The translations under genes were made by a program, and so were the position numbers. Shown one piece after another: positions 24,404 to 33,344 of a stretch of 64,000 nucleotides of DNA. The stretch spans positions 1 through 64,000 of the forward strand of contig CATQHX010000018.1 of NCBI GenBank assembly GCA_958296065.1, written 5' to 3'. The notes under the pieces were generated by a model. That model did no database searches. It saw only the letters and a program-made list of their open reading frames with translations, and was not told the DNA's origin. Position 1 is the first letter of the stretch; each line of letters starts with the position of its first letter. Origin of the DNA: Vicinamibacterales bacterium. Lineage in GTDB: Bacteria > Acidobacteriota > Vicinamibacteria > Vicinamibacterales > UBA8438.

Positions 24404-26995
24404 ATGACGTTCCAATCGCGGCGCGTACGGAATTGCCGGCCTGCGGCCGGGCCGCGCGGAAGCGTGCGGCACGCGGTCGCCGTGTGGCTGATATTCGCCG
24501 CGGTGGGCGGCGGCGTCGCGGGCGGGTTCTCCGCAGTGGTGGAGGCGGCTGGTGGACCGGGGTCGGGCGAACCGGCGGTCCGCACTCCGCAGGCCGCCGG
24601 CGCGCCCTCCGCGGCGCAGGCCGCGGCCGACCCGACGGCGGCGCCGCGCAGGATGTTCCGGCGGTACTGTGTCGGTTGCCACAACGACCGGCTGCGAACC
24701 GCCGACCTTTCCATCGCCGGCCTCGACCTGGAGAACGTTCCGGTCGACGCGGAGACCTGGGAGAAGGTGGTGACCCGGCTGCGGGCCGGCTCGATGCCGC
24801 CTCCCGGGCGCCCGCGGCCGGACGAGGCGACCTACGGGCACGTGGCGGGCTGGCTGGAGTCCGAGCTGGACAGCGCCTGGGCCGCCAATCCCTATCCGGG
24901 GCGGATCAACGCCATCCACCGCATCAACCGGACGGAGTACCGGAACGCCATCCGCGACCTGCTCGCGCTCGACGTCGACGTCGAGTCGCTGCTGCCCGGC
25001 GACGAGACGGCCGACGGCAGCTTCGACAACTTCGCGGACGTCCTCGGTCTCTCGACCGCGCATATCGAGCGCTATCTCTCGGTCGCCCGGCAGGTGACCC
25101 GCCTGGCGACCGGACTCCCGCCGCCGAGTCCCGGCGCCGACACGTTCGAGATCTCGATTCACGTCGTGCAGGACACGCGGCAGGGAGACGATTTGCCGCT
25201 GGGGTCGCGCGGCGGGGTCGCCATTCCGTACCAGTTCCCGGTCGACGGCGTGTACCGCATCAAGCTGCTGCTGCGCCGCCAGTACCAGGACTACCTGATG
25301 GGGATGGGCTGGCCGCAGTGGCTCGACGTCCGGGTGGACGGTCGGCTGGTGAAGCGTTTCACGGTGGGCGGCAATGTACCGGGCCGGCCGGTGGCCGCGA
25401 GCTACGCCGGCGACGGCGAGCCGGGCTTCGCGGGGGCCGTCGAATGGGAAGCGTTCATGCAGCGCACCGGCGACGCGAACCTGGAAGTGGACGTACCGGT
25501 CGAGGCGGGACCGCACGTGGTCGGCGTGTCGTTCGTGCGGCAGTTGTGGGAGCCGGAGGGGCTGCCGCAGCCGCTGCAGCGCGGCCGGGTGCTGACCAAC
25601 GACCAGATCTACATGGGCTACGCGGCGGTTCGCTCGGTCGAGATCGGCGGGCCGTACCTGGTCGCCGACTCGGTGGCCGACACGCCGAGCCGGCGGGCCA
25701 TCTTCACCTGCGAGCCGCGAGGCGCCGACGAGGAGCGCGCCTGCGCCAAGGAGATCCTGTCGTCGATAGCCCGGCGCGCGTTCCGGCGGCCGGTGACCGG
25801 CGCCGAGGTCGACGCCCTGCTGCAGTTCTTCGACGAGGGGCGTGCGGCGGGCAGCTTCGAGGCCGGCATTCAGTTCGGGATCGAGCGGATACTGGTCGAC
25901 CCGGACTTTCTCGTGCGCGTCTACCGCGATCCGATCGATCTCGATCGGACGACGTATGCGCTGAGCGATCTGGAGCTCGCCTCGCGCCTGTCGTTCTTCC
26001 TCTGGAGCAGCATTCCCGACGAGCAGCTTCTGCAGCTCGCCGAGGAGGGGCGCCTCAACGATCCGGCCGTCCTGGAGCAGCAGGTGCGGCGCATGCTCGG
26101 CGACCCGCGCGCGACCGCGGCAATCGTCGAGGACTTCGCGGCGCAATGGCTCAACCTGCGACGCGTCGGCGAGGTGGTCGTCGATCCGGTCCGGTATCCG
26201 CACTATGACGAGAGCCTTCTCGAGGCGTTCGAGGAGGAGGTCATCCGATTCGTGGCGAGCACGCTGACCGAGGACCGCAGCGTGCACCGCCTGCTCGACT
26301 CCGACTACACCTTCGTGAACGAGCGTCTCGCGCGCCACTACGGCCTGCCGGGCGTCTACGGCAACCGGTTCCGGCGGGTGACGTTCCCGGACACGGACCA
26401 GCGGGGGGGACTGCTGGCGGCCGGCGCGCTGCTGGCCACGACGTCGTACCCGGACCGGACCTCTCCCGTGCTGCGCGGCAAGTGGCTCGTGGACAACATC
26501 TTCGGCCTGCCGGTGCCGGCCCCGCCGGCCGGCGTCAACACCGACCTGGAGGAGACGTCGGGCGAGGTTCCGGCGACGATCCGCGAACGTCTCGCGCGCC
26601 ACCGCCAGAGCCCGACCTGCGCGAGCTGCCACGCGGTGATCGATCCGCTCGGCTTCGCGCTGGAGAACTTCGACGTGATTGGCGGCTGGCGCGACGTCGA
26701 CGAGCAGGGCCGGCCCATCGACAGCGTGGGCACGACGACCGGCGGAGTCGAGCTGGATGGACTGCCGGGCCTGCGCGCGCTGCTTCTCGAAGATCCGGAG
26801 CAGTTCCCGCGGACCCTGACCGAGAAGCTCCTGGCCTACGCCCTCGGGCGGCGCCTGGAGCACTACGATCGGCCCGCGGTGCGGCAGATCGTGCGCGACG
26901 CGGCGTCGTCGGAGTATCGTTGGTCGGCGATCATCACCGGCATTGTGCGGAGCCCGCAGTTCACGATGCGGGCCGGGCCCGCGGCGGCGAACTAG
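24404..26995 (+). CDS. Secreted DUF1592-family protein with DUF1587/1595/1588/1585 domains and haem-binding motif
   Basis: An 863-residue protein: N-terminal TM or signal (about 22-45), then a haem-type CxxCH (YCVGCHNDR, Cys89-Cys92-His93). The DUF1587-like segment (RINRTEYRNAIRDLLAL), DUF1595, DUF1592 (ELASRLSFFLWSSIPDEQLL), DUF1588 (YTFVNERLARHYGLPG, then a second CxxCH in TCASCHAVIDPLGFALENFD) and DUF1585 (EKLLAYALGRRLEHYDRPAV) follow in order. This architecture is abundant in Planctomycetes and Acidobacteria, where it is almost always next to a DUF1552 gene, as here. Biochemical function is unproven; a c-type haem is likely from the motif. Confidence 0.9.
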   Translation: MTFQSRRVRNCRPAAGPRGSVRHAVAVWLIFAAVGGGVAGGFSAVVEAAGGPGSGEPAVRTPQAAGAPSAAQAAADPTAAPRRMFRRYCVGCHNDRLRTADLSIAGLDLENVPVDAETWEKVVTRLRAGSMPPPGRPRPDEATYGHVAGWLESELDSAWAANPYPGRINAIHRINRTEYRNAIRDLLALDVDVESLLPGDETADGSFDNFADVLGLSTAHIERYLSVARQVTRLATGLPPPSPGADTFEISIHVVQDTRQGDDLPLGSRGGVAIPYQFPVDGVYRIKLLLRRQYQDYLMGMGWPQWLDVRVDGRLVKRFTVGGNVPGRPVAASYAGDGEPGFAGAVEWEAFMQRTGDANLEVDVPVEAGPHVVGVSFVRQLWEPEGLPQPLQRGRVLTNDQIYMGYAAVRSVEIGGPYLVADSVADTPSRRAIFTCEPRGADEERACAKEILSSIARRAFRRPVTGAEVDALLQFFDEGRAAGSFEAGIQFGIERILVDPDFLVRVYRDPIDLDRTTYALSDLELASRLSFFLWSSIPDEQLLQLAEEGRLNDPAVLEQQVRRMLGDPRATAAIVEDFAAQWLNLRRVGEVVVDPVRYPHYDESLLEAFEEEVIRFVASTLTEDRSVHRLLDSDYTFVNERLARHYGLPGVYGNRFRRVTFPDTDQRGGLLAAGALLATTSYPDRTSPVLRGKWLVDNIFGLPVPAPPAGVNTDLEETSGEVPATIRERLARHRQSPTCASCHAVIDPLGFALENFDVIGGWRDVDEQGRPIDSVGTTTGGVELDGLPGLRALLLEDPEQFPRTLTEKLLAYALGRRLEHYDRPAVRQIVRDAASSEYRWSAIITGIVRSPQFTMRAGPAAAN

Positions 26996-27076
26996 AGGCG
27001 GCGCGCGCGGGTGGCGCGCTGCCCGGAAACCGGGACGGCGAGTGACGGCATAGACGGCATGGAGGAGACGGCGGAC

Positions 27077-28411
27077 ATGACCTTGACCAACAAGTCGTTG
27101 CCACGGCGGACCGTTCTCAGAGGCATCGGCGCGACGCTCGCGCTGCCGTTTCTCGATGCGATGGCCCCGGCCGTAACCACCGTGCGGGCCGCGGCGAAGC
27201 CCGCGCCGCGCTTCCAGGCGTTCTACGTCCCCAACGGGATGGCGATGCCGTACTGGACGCCGAAGGGGGAGGGGACGGACTTCGAGATATCGCCCATTCT
27301 CGAGCCGCTCGCTCCCTTCCGGGACCAGATGATCGTGCTCTCCGGTCTCAACGCGAGCTGGAACTACATCCATGCCGGGGCCTCGGGATCGTTCCTGACC
27401 GGCATGACGCGCGGCGGCCGCAATGAGACCGAGATTCTCGGCGAGGTCTCGATGGACCAGTTGCTGGCCCGGCACTTCGCTCGGGACACCCAGGTGGCGT
27501 CGCTCGCGGTAGCCCTGGACCGCCCGAACAACGCCGGGGCCTGCACCGGCAACCTGAGCTGTGTCTACACGCACACGATCTCGTGGCGCAGCAAGTTCCA
27601 GCCGCTCCCGATGGAGTGGAATCCCCGCGCGGTCTTCGAGACCCTCTTCGGCGACAGCGGCAGCACCGAACGGGAAGCGCGCATGGCGCGGATGCGCCAG
27701 CACAAGAGCCTGCTCGACGCGGTGACCGGCAAGCTCACCGACCTCAAGCGCGAATTGGGCGTGCACGATCAGGTGAAGCTGGACGAATACACCGAGTCGG
27801 TCCGCGACGTGGAGCGCCGGATCCAGCGGGCGGAGGAGCAGAGCGACCTGGAGTTGCCGGAGATGCGGCAGCCCCAGGGCGCGCCGCCGGCTTTCGAGGA
27901 CCACCTGGAGCTGATGCTCGATCTGCAGCTTCTCGCGTTCCAGTCGGATCTGACGCGGGTCATCACGTTCATGATCGGCAAGGAGCAGAGCGCGCGCCCC
28001 TACCCGCAGATCGGAGTCCCGGAGGCGCATCACCCGCTCTCGCACCACAACAACCTGCCGGAGCTGGTCGCCCACATGTCGAAGATCAACCGCTACCACG
28101 CGGGGCTCTTCTCGAAGTACGTCGCGAAGCTGCGGGCGACCCCGGACGGCGACGGCAATCTGCTCGATCACACGACCATCATGTACGGCACGGGCCTGTC
28201 GAACAGCACGCGCCACTCCGGCGACAACCTGCCGATCATGCTGCTCGGCGGCGGTGCCGGTCGTTTGCCGAGCGGACGGCACATCAAGTACGGCAACGCG
28301 CCGTCGCTGGCCAACCTGCTGGTTACGCTGATGGACAAGATGGACGTGCCGGTCGACCGTGTTGGTGGCAGCACGGGGCGTCTGCCGCTCGATACGCTGT
28401 CCGATCTCTAG
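27077..28411 (+). CDS. DUF1552 domain protein, twin-arginine type export signal
   Basis: A 444-residue protein starting MTLTNKSLPRRTVLRGIGAT with a twin-arginine pattern (RRTVLRG) before a hydrophobic stretch, so it is probably exported folded. The DUF1552 core is clear: RFQAFYVPNGMAMPYWTP, LSGLNASWNYIHAGASGSFL, CTGNLSCVYTHTISWRS, and the alkaline-phosphatase/DUF1501-like end THIMYGTGLSNSTRHSGDNL with MLLGGGAGRL. It is the standard partner of DUF1592 proteins and lies 81 bases downstream of one. The ATG chosen has GGAGGAGA eight bases upstream; an in-frame ATG 18 bases earlier overlaps that site. Confidence 0.9.
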   Translation: MTLTNKSLPRRTVLRGIGATLALPFLDAMAPAVTTVRAAAKPAPRFQAFYVPNGMAMPYWTPKGEGTDFEISPILEPLAPFRDQMIVLSGLNASWNYIHAGASGSFLTGMTRGGRNETEILGEVSMDQLLARHFARDTQVASLAVALDRPNNAGACTGNLSCVYTHTISWRSKFQPLPMEWNPRAVFETLFGDSGSTEREARMARMRQHKSLLDAVTGKLTDLKRELGVHDQVKLDEYTESVRDVERRIQRAEEQSDLELPEMRQPQGAPPAFEDHLELMLDLQLLAFQSDLTRVITFMIGKEQSARPYPQIGVPEAHHPLSHHNNLPELVAHMSKINRYHAGLFSKYVAKLRATPDGDGNLLDHTTIMYGTGLSNSTRHSGDNLPIMLLGGGAGRLPSGRHIKYGNAPSLANLLVTLMDKMDVPVDRVGGSTGRLPLDTLSDL

Positions 28412-28467
28412 TCGGAGCGGCGCGTGAGACTTTCGTCCGCCGCGCCGGCGTCCAGGAGGAACAGGCG

Positions 28468-29955
28468 ATGCGCACGAGACCGTCCGTTGCCAGCAGCCGC
28501 CCGCGGCGGGCGGTCGTGAAGCGGGTGGCCAAGCGCTGCCTGCACGTCGGCTCGGCTGTCGCCGGCGCCGCGGTGCTCGTCGTGGTTCTCCTGCTGTCGT
28601 CGACGGGCGCGACGGCGCAGGTCATCGACGCTGCGCCGGTCGGCGCGCTCGATGCCGACGCTGCGCCGGGCGTGCTCGATGCGGTCCGGGCGGGCGATGC
28701 CGCCCGGGTCCGGACGCTGCTGGAGGCCGGCGCCGATGCCGATGCGGCCCAGTTGGACGGCTCGTCGGCGCTACTCTGGGCGAGCCACCGCGACGATGTC
28801 GAGAGCGTACAGCTCCTCATCGACGCTGGCGCCGATGCGAGCGCCGCGAACGATCTGGGTGCGACCCCGCTCTGGGCGGCCAGCGAGAACGGCAGCACGG
28901 CCGTAGTGCGGTTGCTGCTGGAGGCCGGCGCGGATCCGAACCGCGAACTCCTGAGCGGAGAGACGCCGGTCATGGTCGCGGCCCGGGCCGGGAGCGCGGA
29001 CGTGGTTCGGCACCTGGCCGCGGCCGGCGCCGATCTCGACCGGCAGGGCTCGCGCGGGCAGACCGCCCTGATGTGGGCGGCGGCGCAGCGGCATCCCCAA
29101 GTCGTCGCGGTGCTGCTGGAGGCCGGCGCGGATCTGGACATCCGCTCGGACGTGTGGACGCAGGTCATGGCGGTGCCGCCGCACAGCAAGCCCGAGTACA
29201 ACCGCGAGATCCCCCACGGCAGCAATACCGCGCTCCTCTTTGCGGTCCGCGCGGGCGACCTGCCGTCGGCACGCATTCTCGTCGCGGCCGGCGCCGACGT
29301 CGACGACGCCGACGCGTGGGGGGTCAGCGCGGCCGTGCTTGCCGCCCACGGCGGCCACCGCGAGCTGCTGGAGTTCCTTCTCGACAACGGGGCCGACCCG
29401 AACGGCGCCGACGCCGGCTTCGCGGCGCTGCACGACGCGGTCATGCGCAACGACAGCCGGATGGTCGCGGCGCTGCTCGCGCACGGGGCCGATCCCAACC
29501 AGCCGTTGCTGACCTGGACGCCGACCCGCCGCGCCTCGCGCGATCACCACTACCCGCCGCCGTTCGTCGGTGCGAGTCCATTCTGGCTCGCCGCGCGGTT
29601 CGCGCGCATCGATCTGATGCGCATGCTTGCCGATCACGGCGCCGACCCGCACTTCGTGCACGAGGTCGACTACATCGTCGACGGCAGCCAGCAGTGGCGG
29701 ACCGAGCGCACCACGGCGCTGATGGCGGCGTTCGGGATGGGCGGCCGCCGCGCCCGGCCCTGGGTGCCCTACAGCGGCGCCGGCACGGCCGAGTTCCGGA
29801 CCCTCGATGCGGTCATGCTCGCCGTCGAGCTCGGCGTCGACGTCAACGCGGTCGACGCCACAGGCCGCACTATCCTCGACGAGGCCGAAGCGCTGCAGTA
29901 CGAGAGCGTTCTCGATTACCTTGTCGCCCAGGGCGCGGAGCCGGGTCTAGACTAA
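28468..29955 (+). CDS. Secreted ankyrin repeat protein
   Basis: A 495-residue protein with a long basic N terminus and one hydrophobic export segment (about 28-51). It is followed by roughly ten ankyrin repeats recognisable by VRTLLEAGADADAAQLDGSS, LLIDAGADASAANDLGATPL, LLLEAGADPNRELLSGETPV and similar. Two longer inserts break the array (around WTQVMAVPPHSKPEYN and the WTPTRRASRDHHYPPPF segment), a pattern seen in ankyrin proteins that accompany DUF1592/DUF1552 pairs. It has AGGAGGA seven bases before ATG and lies 56 bases after the DUF1552 gene, so the three are likely one operon. It probably provides a periplasmic protein-binding scaffold. Confidence 0.9.
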   Translation: MRTRPSVASSRPRRAVVKRVAKRCLHVGSAVAGAAVLVVVLLLSSTGATAQVIDAAPVGALDADAAPGVLDAVRAGDAARVRTLLEAGADADAAQLDGSSALLWASHRDDVESVQLLIDAGADASAANDLGATPLWAASENGSTAVVRLLLEAGADPNRELLSGETPVMVAARAGSADVVRHLAAAGADLDRQGSRGQTALMWAAAQRHPQVVAVLLEAGADLDIRSDVWTQVMAVPPHSKPEYNREIPHGSNTALLFAVRAGDLPSARILVAAGADVDDADAWGVSAAVLAAHGGHRELLEFLLDNGADPNGADAGFAALHDAVMRNDSRMVAALLAHGADPNQPLLTWTPTRRASRDHHYPPPFVGASPFWLAARFARIDLMRMLADHGADPHFVHEVDYIVDGSQQWRTERTTALMAAFGMGGRRARPWVPYSGAGTAEFRTLDAVMLAVELGVDVNAVDATGRTILDEAEALQYESVLDYLVAQGAEPGLD

Positions 29956-30061
29956 CCTCATACGCCTTCGCTGGACTTGTCCGCGCGCATGAACCGCGAC
30001 GAACTCCTCGGATTGTTCGGTCTTCAAGGCCGGCGAGCGTCGAGGGATGAAGCAGGCGGCC

Positions 30062-30436
30062 TCACAACAGATCCAGGCCGGCGTGCGCCGAAAAATGCCT
30101 GAAATCACCGTCTCGGGTGATCAACGGCGTCCGGTTGTCGATGCAGCTCTGCGCGATCAACGTGTCGGCCAGACGCGCCCGCAGCCGTTTCGCGAGGATA
30201 CGGGCTCGGGTTGCGGCGGCGCGGATCCAGAAGCCCGAACGGACCTCGAGGACCGGCAGGTCCCTGAGAATGTGTGCGACGGCGTGATCCAGCACGGGAT
30301 CGCTCAGAATCTCGGTCAGAACAACCGGAGGGAGCACCGCCTGCTTCAGCGCCAGCGCCTGGTCGAGCCACTCCACGTCGACGCCGTCGTCGCCGTTGAA
30401 GTAGGCGATCAACGAGCTGGAATCGACGGCGATCAC
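30062..30436 (-). CDS. PIN domain toxin (VapC-like)
   Basis: A 124-residue PIN protein: MIAVDSSSLIAYFNGDDG with the first Asp, VVLTEILSDP with Glu, RLADTLIAQSCID with Asp, and the last acidic residue in LITRDGDFRHF. It is shorter and divergent from the VapC near 13 kb. Its ATG overlaps the antitoxin stop (ATGA). Such proteins are Mg-dependent ribonucleases. It sits alone with its antitoxin between the ankyrin gene and a TPR gene. Confidence 0.88.
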   Translation of the reverse strand: MIAVDSSSLIAYFNGDDGVDVEWLDQALALKQAVLPPVVLTEILSDPVLDHAVAHILRDLPVLEVRSGFWIRAAATRARILAKRLRARLADTLIAQSCIDNRTPLITRDGDFRHFSAHAGLDLL

Positions 30437-30639
30437 CCGCCGTCCTCGCGGAGTCGATCGAGGTCGACGGAGACAGTGACCTTGCCCCGAAGTTCACGAA
30501 GCCTTCGATAGGCTTCTGCGCCGGCGACGAGCTGAAGGCCCTCGCACACGGTCGCGGTGATGCCTTGACCCGTTGTCGTCCGTGCCTTTTCGAGCAGGTC
30601 CGCCGGGACGTGAACGGTGATCTTCCTCGTTGCCTGCAT
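30433..30639 (-). CDS. Antitoxin partner of the PIN toxin
   Basis: A 68-residue protein starting MQATRKITVHVPADLLEKAR, the beta-strand and first helix of a ribbon-helix-helix fold, then GQGITATVCEGLQLV and a charged C-terminal tail ending LDRLREDGG. It overlaps the toxin gene by four bases. The start is the ATG just downstream of an inverted repeat; the frame extends six codons upstream without a site. Role: neutralise the toxin and autoregulate. Confidence 0.85.
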   Translation of the reverse strand: MQATRKITVHVPADLLEKARTTTGQGITATVCEGLQLVAGAEAYRRLRELRGKVTVSVDLDRLREDGG

Positions 30640-30648
30640 GTCGAGACA

Positions 30649-30676
30649 CCATACCATATGCTGTAAGTGGGTATGG
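30649..30676. promoter_or_regulatory. Inverted repeat upstream of second toxin-antitoxin pair
   Basis: CCATACC and GGTATGG arms separated by 14 bases, starting ten bases upstream of the antitoxin ATG. The position suits an antitoxin operator. The arms are only seven bases, so chance cannot be excluded. Confidence 0.45.
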
Positions 30677-30714
30677 CAAATCGCCGGGCCTCTTGCCGGC
30701 GACCAGCGAAAGAA

Positions 30715-31434
30715 CTACGGCGTCGCCCGGATGCGGCGGGCGCGTGCTTCCAGCGGTCCCGCCTCGACGCCGCGGTTGGTGGTCCGCAGCAATCCGGCGT
30801 ATTCCTCCAGGATTTCGGCCAGCCGCACGTTGTCCGGCTCCAGTGCGAGCTCCAGCACGGCCAGGGCACTCTCGTAGAGCGGCTCGGCCTCCGCGTGCAG
30901 CCCCTGACGGTAGTAGACGGACGCCAGCGCGGCGCGGTTGGCGGCGACCTCGGGATGCGCCCAGCCGAGCGCCGGCTCCATGATCGCTACCGCACGCTCG
31001 TAGCGCGGCTCCGCCTCCGTGTAGATTCCCTGTTCGGCGTAGAACGCCCCGACCGTTGCGAGATGGGTCGCCAGGTCCAGGTGGTCGGGGCCGAGCGCGG
31101 TCTCGATGACCTCGGCCGCCTGCTGGTAGAGCACCTCGGCTTCCGCGTTGCGTTCCTCCGCGACGCAGATCTCCGCCAGGTCGTTCAAGGTCATCGCCCG
31201 CCGCAGGTCGTTCGCGGGGAACGCCGCCGCGTAGTCGGCGGCCACCAGGAGCAGCTCCTCGGCCTCGCGGTAGCGGCCGTCCTGGCGGGCGTGGTAGGCG
31301 GCTTCCATGTAGTCCTCCCACTGCAGCCCGGCGCAGGCGGCCGGGCCGAGGAGGACGACAAGCAGGACGAGAACAAGGATTCGCGGCCGAGGCCGCCGTG
31401 GGCGCGCGATGGCGCCCGGGTCCAGGTCAGGCAT
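30715..31434 (-). CDS. Tetratricopeptide repeat lipoprotein
   Basis: A 239-residue protein with a basic start, a hydrophobic segment (about 18-33) and a lipobox ending PAAC, so probably a lipoprotein with Cys near residue 33. The rest is a run of TPR motifs: RYREAEELLLVAADYAAAF, AEAEVLYQQAAEVIETALG, TEAEPRYERAVAIMEPALG and AEAEPLYESALAVLELALE. The ALGPDHLDLAT-type spacing is that of the 42-residue TPR_12 class. It is transcribed away from the ABC operon at 31.6 kb. Likely a scaffold at the membrane; no specific partner is evident. Confidence 0.85.
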   Translation of the reverse strand: MPDLDPGAIARPRRPRPRILVLVLLVVLLGPAACAGLQWEDYMEAAYHARQDGRYREAEELLLVAADYAAAFPANDLRRAMTLNDLAEICVAEERNAEAEVLYQQAAEVIETALGPDHLDLATHLATVGAFYAEQGIYTEAEPRYERAVAIMEPALGWAHPEVAANRAALASVYYRQGLHAEAEPLYESALAVLELALEPDNVRLAEILEEYAGLLRTTNRGVEAGPLEARARRIRATP

Positions 31435-31641
31435 CCAGGGGATTATAGGTAGCGAGGGCGGACAGCGCGGTCGAACGAATCGAGACGTGACAACCGTCAC
31501 ACCGCGTACATGACACTCTTCACTACCGGGCGCGCGGTGCTGTCCGTAACATCACCCGATGCAGCGCATGTCATCGGCGAGTTGCCGGATACGTATCACT
31601 GAATGCGCGCCTGCCCTCGATCACCATAGGAGGCTCGACGG

Positions 31642-32556
31642 ATGCCCGACGGATCGACGGACCCCATCGCAGAGTTGTCAGGGGTGACCCAGCGGTACGG
31701 CGACGTCATCGCACTCGACGGGTTGAGCCTGGAGATTCGGCCGGGTGAAGTGCTGGCCGTCCTCGGGCCGAACGGCGCGGGGAAGACCACCGCGATCGGT
31801 CTGCTGCTCGGTACCCTCCACGTGCAGGAGGGCGTCGTGCGCGTGTTCGGAAGCGACCCGGGCGCCAGGGAGGTGCGCATGCGCCGCGGGGCCATGCTGC
31901 AGGTCTCGGGGGTTGCCGACACCCTCACCGTCGCCGAGCACCTGGAGTTGTTCGGCAGTTACTATCCGACGCCGCTGCCGGTTTCCAGACTGCTCGTCAT
32001 GGCCGGTCTCGATGATCTCGGTGCGCGGCGCTACGGCCGGCTCTCCGGCGGCCAGAAGCAGCGGGTGATGTTCGCGCTGGCACTGGCCGGCGACCCGGAG
32101 CTGGTCTTTCTGGACGAGCCGACGACCGGTCTCGACGTCGAGGCGCGCCGCAGCCTGTGGAACGAGATCCGGGGACTGCGGGCGGCGGGCCGGACCACGG
32201 TGCTCACCACGCACTACCTGGAGGAGGCCGACGCCCTGGCCGATCGGATCGTGGTCGTCCACCAGGGACGGGTCGTCGCCGAGGGTGCTCCGGCGGAGAT
32301 CAAGTCGCGGACCGCGGATCGCCGCGTCCGCTGCATCACGTCCGTCCACCGCGACGAGGTGGCGGCGCTACCCGGCGTGGTGAGGGTGGATGTCAACGGC
32401 CAGCACCTGGAGATCCTGACCGCGCGGCCCGAGGACCTGCTGCGGACGCTGCTGGCGCTCGACCCCGACCTGCGCGACCTGCACGTCACGGGAGCCGGTC
32501 TCGAGGACGCCTTTCTCACTCTGGTCCGCGACGGTGAACGGAAGGAGGCGGCGTGA
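31642..32556 (+). CDS. ABC-2 type exporter ATPase
   Basis: A 304-residue ATP-binding subunit: Walker A GPNGAGKT (about 43-50), signature LSGGQKQR, Walker B LVFLDEPTTGLD and H-loop TTHYLEEA, with a C-terminal DrrA-like extension. The stop overlaps the start of the permease gene. It heads a plus-strand operon that ends with a two-component system, the arrangement seen in DesKR- or LiaRS-type controlled exporters for drug, peptide or lipid stress. The start has GGAGG about ten bases upstream. Substrate unknown. Confidence 0.93.
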   Translation: MPDGSTDPIAELSGVTQRYGDVIALDGLSLEIRPGEVLAVLGPNGAGKTTAIGLLLGTLHVQEGVVRVFGSDPGAREVRMRRGAMLQVSGVADTLTVAEHLELFGSYYPTPLPVSRLLVMAGLDDLGARRYGRLSGGQKQRVMFALALAGDPELVFLDEPTTGLDVEARRSLWNEIRGLRAAGRTTVLTTHYLEEADALADRIVVVHQGRVVAEGAPAEIKSRTADRRVRCITSVHRDEVAALPGVVRVDVNGQHLEILTARPEDLLRTLLALDPDLRDLHVTGAGLEDAFLTLVRDGERKEAA

Positions 32557-33335
32557 TGCCGCCAACGAGCGACGGCGCGCGGCCCCTCGGGCTCTCCGGC
32601 CGTGCCTGCATCTACGTGCTGGAGGCGCGAGGGCAGTTCCTGACCGTGGCGCGGACGCCGGGGTTCACCATCCCGACCCTGGTCTTTCCGCTCATGTTCT
32701 ACGTCTTTTTCGGCGTGGTGATGGGCTTCTCGCCGGCGGCGCCGACCTTCCTGCTCGCCACCTACGGCGTCTTCGGGCTCATCGGGCCCTCCCTGTTCGG
32801 GTTCGGGGTAGGTCTCGCGACCGAGCGCGACAGCGGCGCGCTGCTGCTGAAGCAGACCACGCCGATGCCGGTGGGCGCCTACCTGCTGTCCCGGGTAGTG
32901 ACGGCGCTCCTCTTCGGCATGGTCATCGTCGTCGGACTGTTCCTGCTCGGGGCGTACGCGGCGGAGGTCAGGTTGTACCGCTGGCAGTGGTTCGCCCTGG
33001 CCGGGGTCGTGCTGTCGAGCGTGATTCCGTTCTGCTCCCTCGGCCTGGCGATCGGAGCTTGGGTCAGGGCGCAGTCCGCGGTCGCCATCGTGAACCTCGT
33101 CTACCTGCCGATGGCGTTTCTCTCCGGCTTGTGGATACCGATTTCCCTGCTGCCGTCGTTCTTCCGGGATGTGGCCGTCGTCTTCCCGGCCTACCACCAG
33201 TCGCAGCTCGCGCTGAAGGTGGTTGCCCTGGACGAGGGCGGTTCGGCTGGAGTTCACGTGCTGATGGTCGGCATCTTCACGGTGGTGTTCCTGGCTGTCG
33301 CGGTCGCCGGGTTCCGCCGCGTCGGCTCGCGATGA
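32556..33335 (+). CDS. ABC-2 type transporter permease
   Basis: A 259-residue membrane protein with six predicted TMs and the ABC-2 pattern: PGFTIPTLVFPLMFYVFFGV, ATERDSGALLLKQTTPMPVG (the coupling segment) and FLSGLWIPISLLPSFFRDVA near the end. It starts with ATG overlapping the ATPase stop (TGATG), with AAGGAGG well placed upstream; the GTG one codon earlier is an alternative. With the ATPase it would form a dimeric exporter. Confidence 0.9.
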   Translation: MPPTSDGARPLGLSGRACIYVLEARGQFLTVARTPGFTIPTLVFPLMFYVFFGVVMGFSPAAPTFLLATYGVFGLIGPSLFGFGVGLATERDSGALLLKQTTPMPVGAYLLSRVVTALLFGMVIVVGLFLLGAYAAEVRLYRWQWFALAGVVLSSVIPFCSLGLAIGAWVRAQSAVAIVNLVYLPMAFLSGLWIPISLLPSFFRDVAVVFPAYHQSQLALKVVALDEGGSAGVHVLMVGIFTVVFLAVAVAGFRRVGSR

Positions 33336-33344
33336 AGGATGAGG

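Noticed and set aside
23723..28282. A minus-strand open frame of 1519 codons antisense to the DUF1592 and DUF1552 genes
   Set aside because: It is low-complexity, Arg/His/Asp-rich sequence with no family similarity, the usual antisense shadow of GC-rich genes. The plus-strand genes are well-recognised families.
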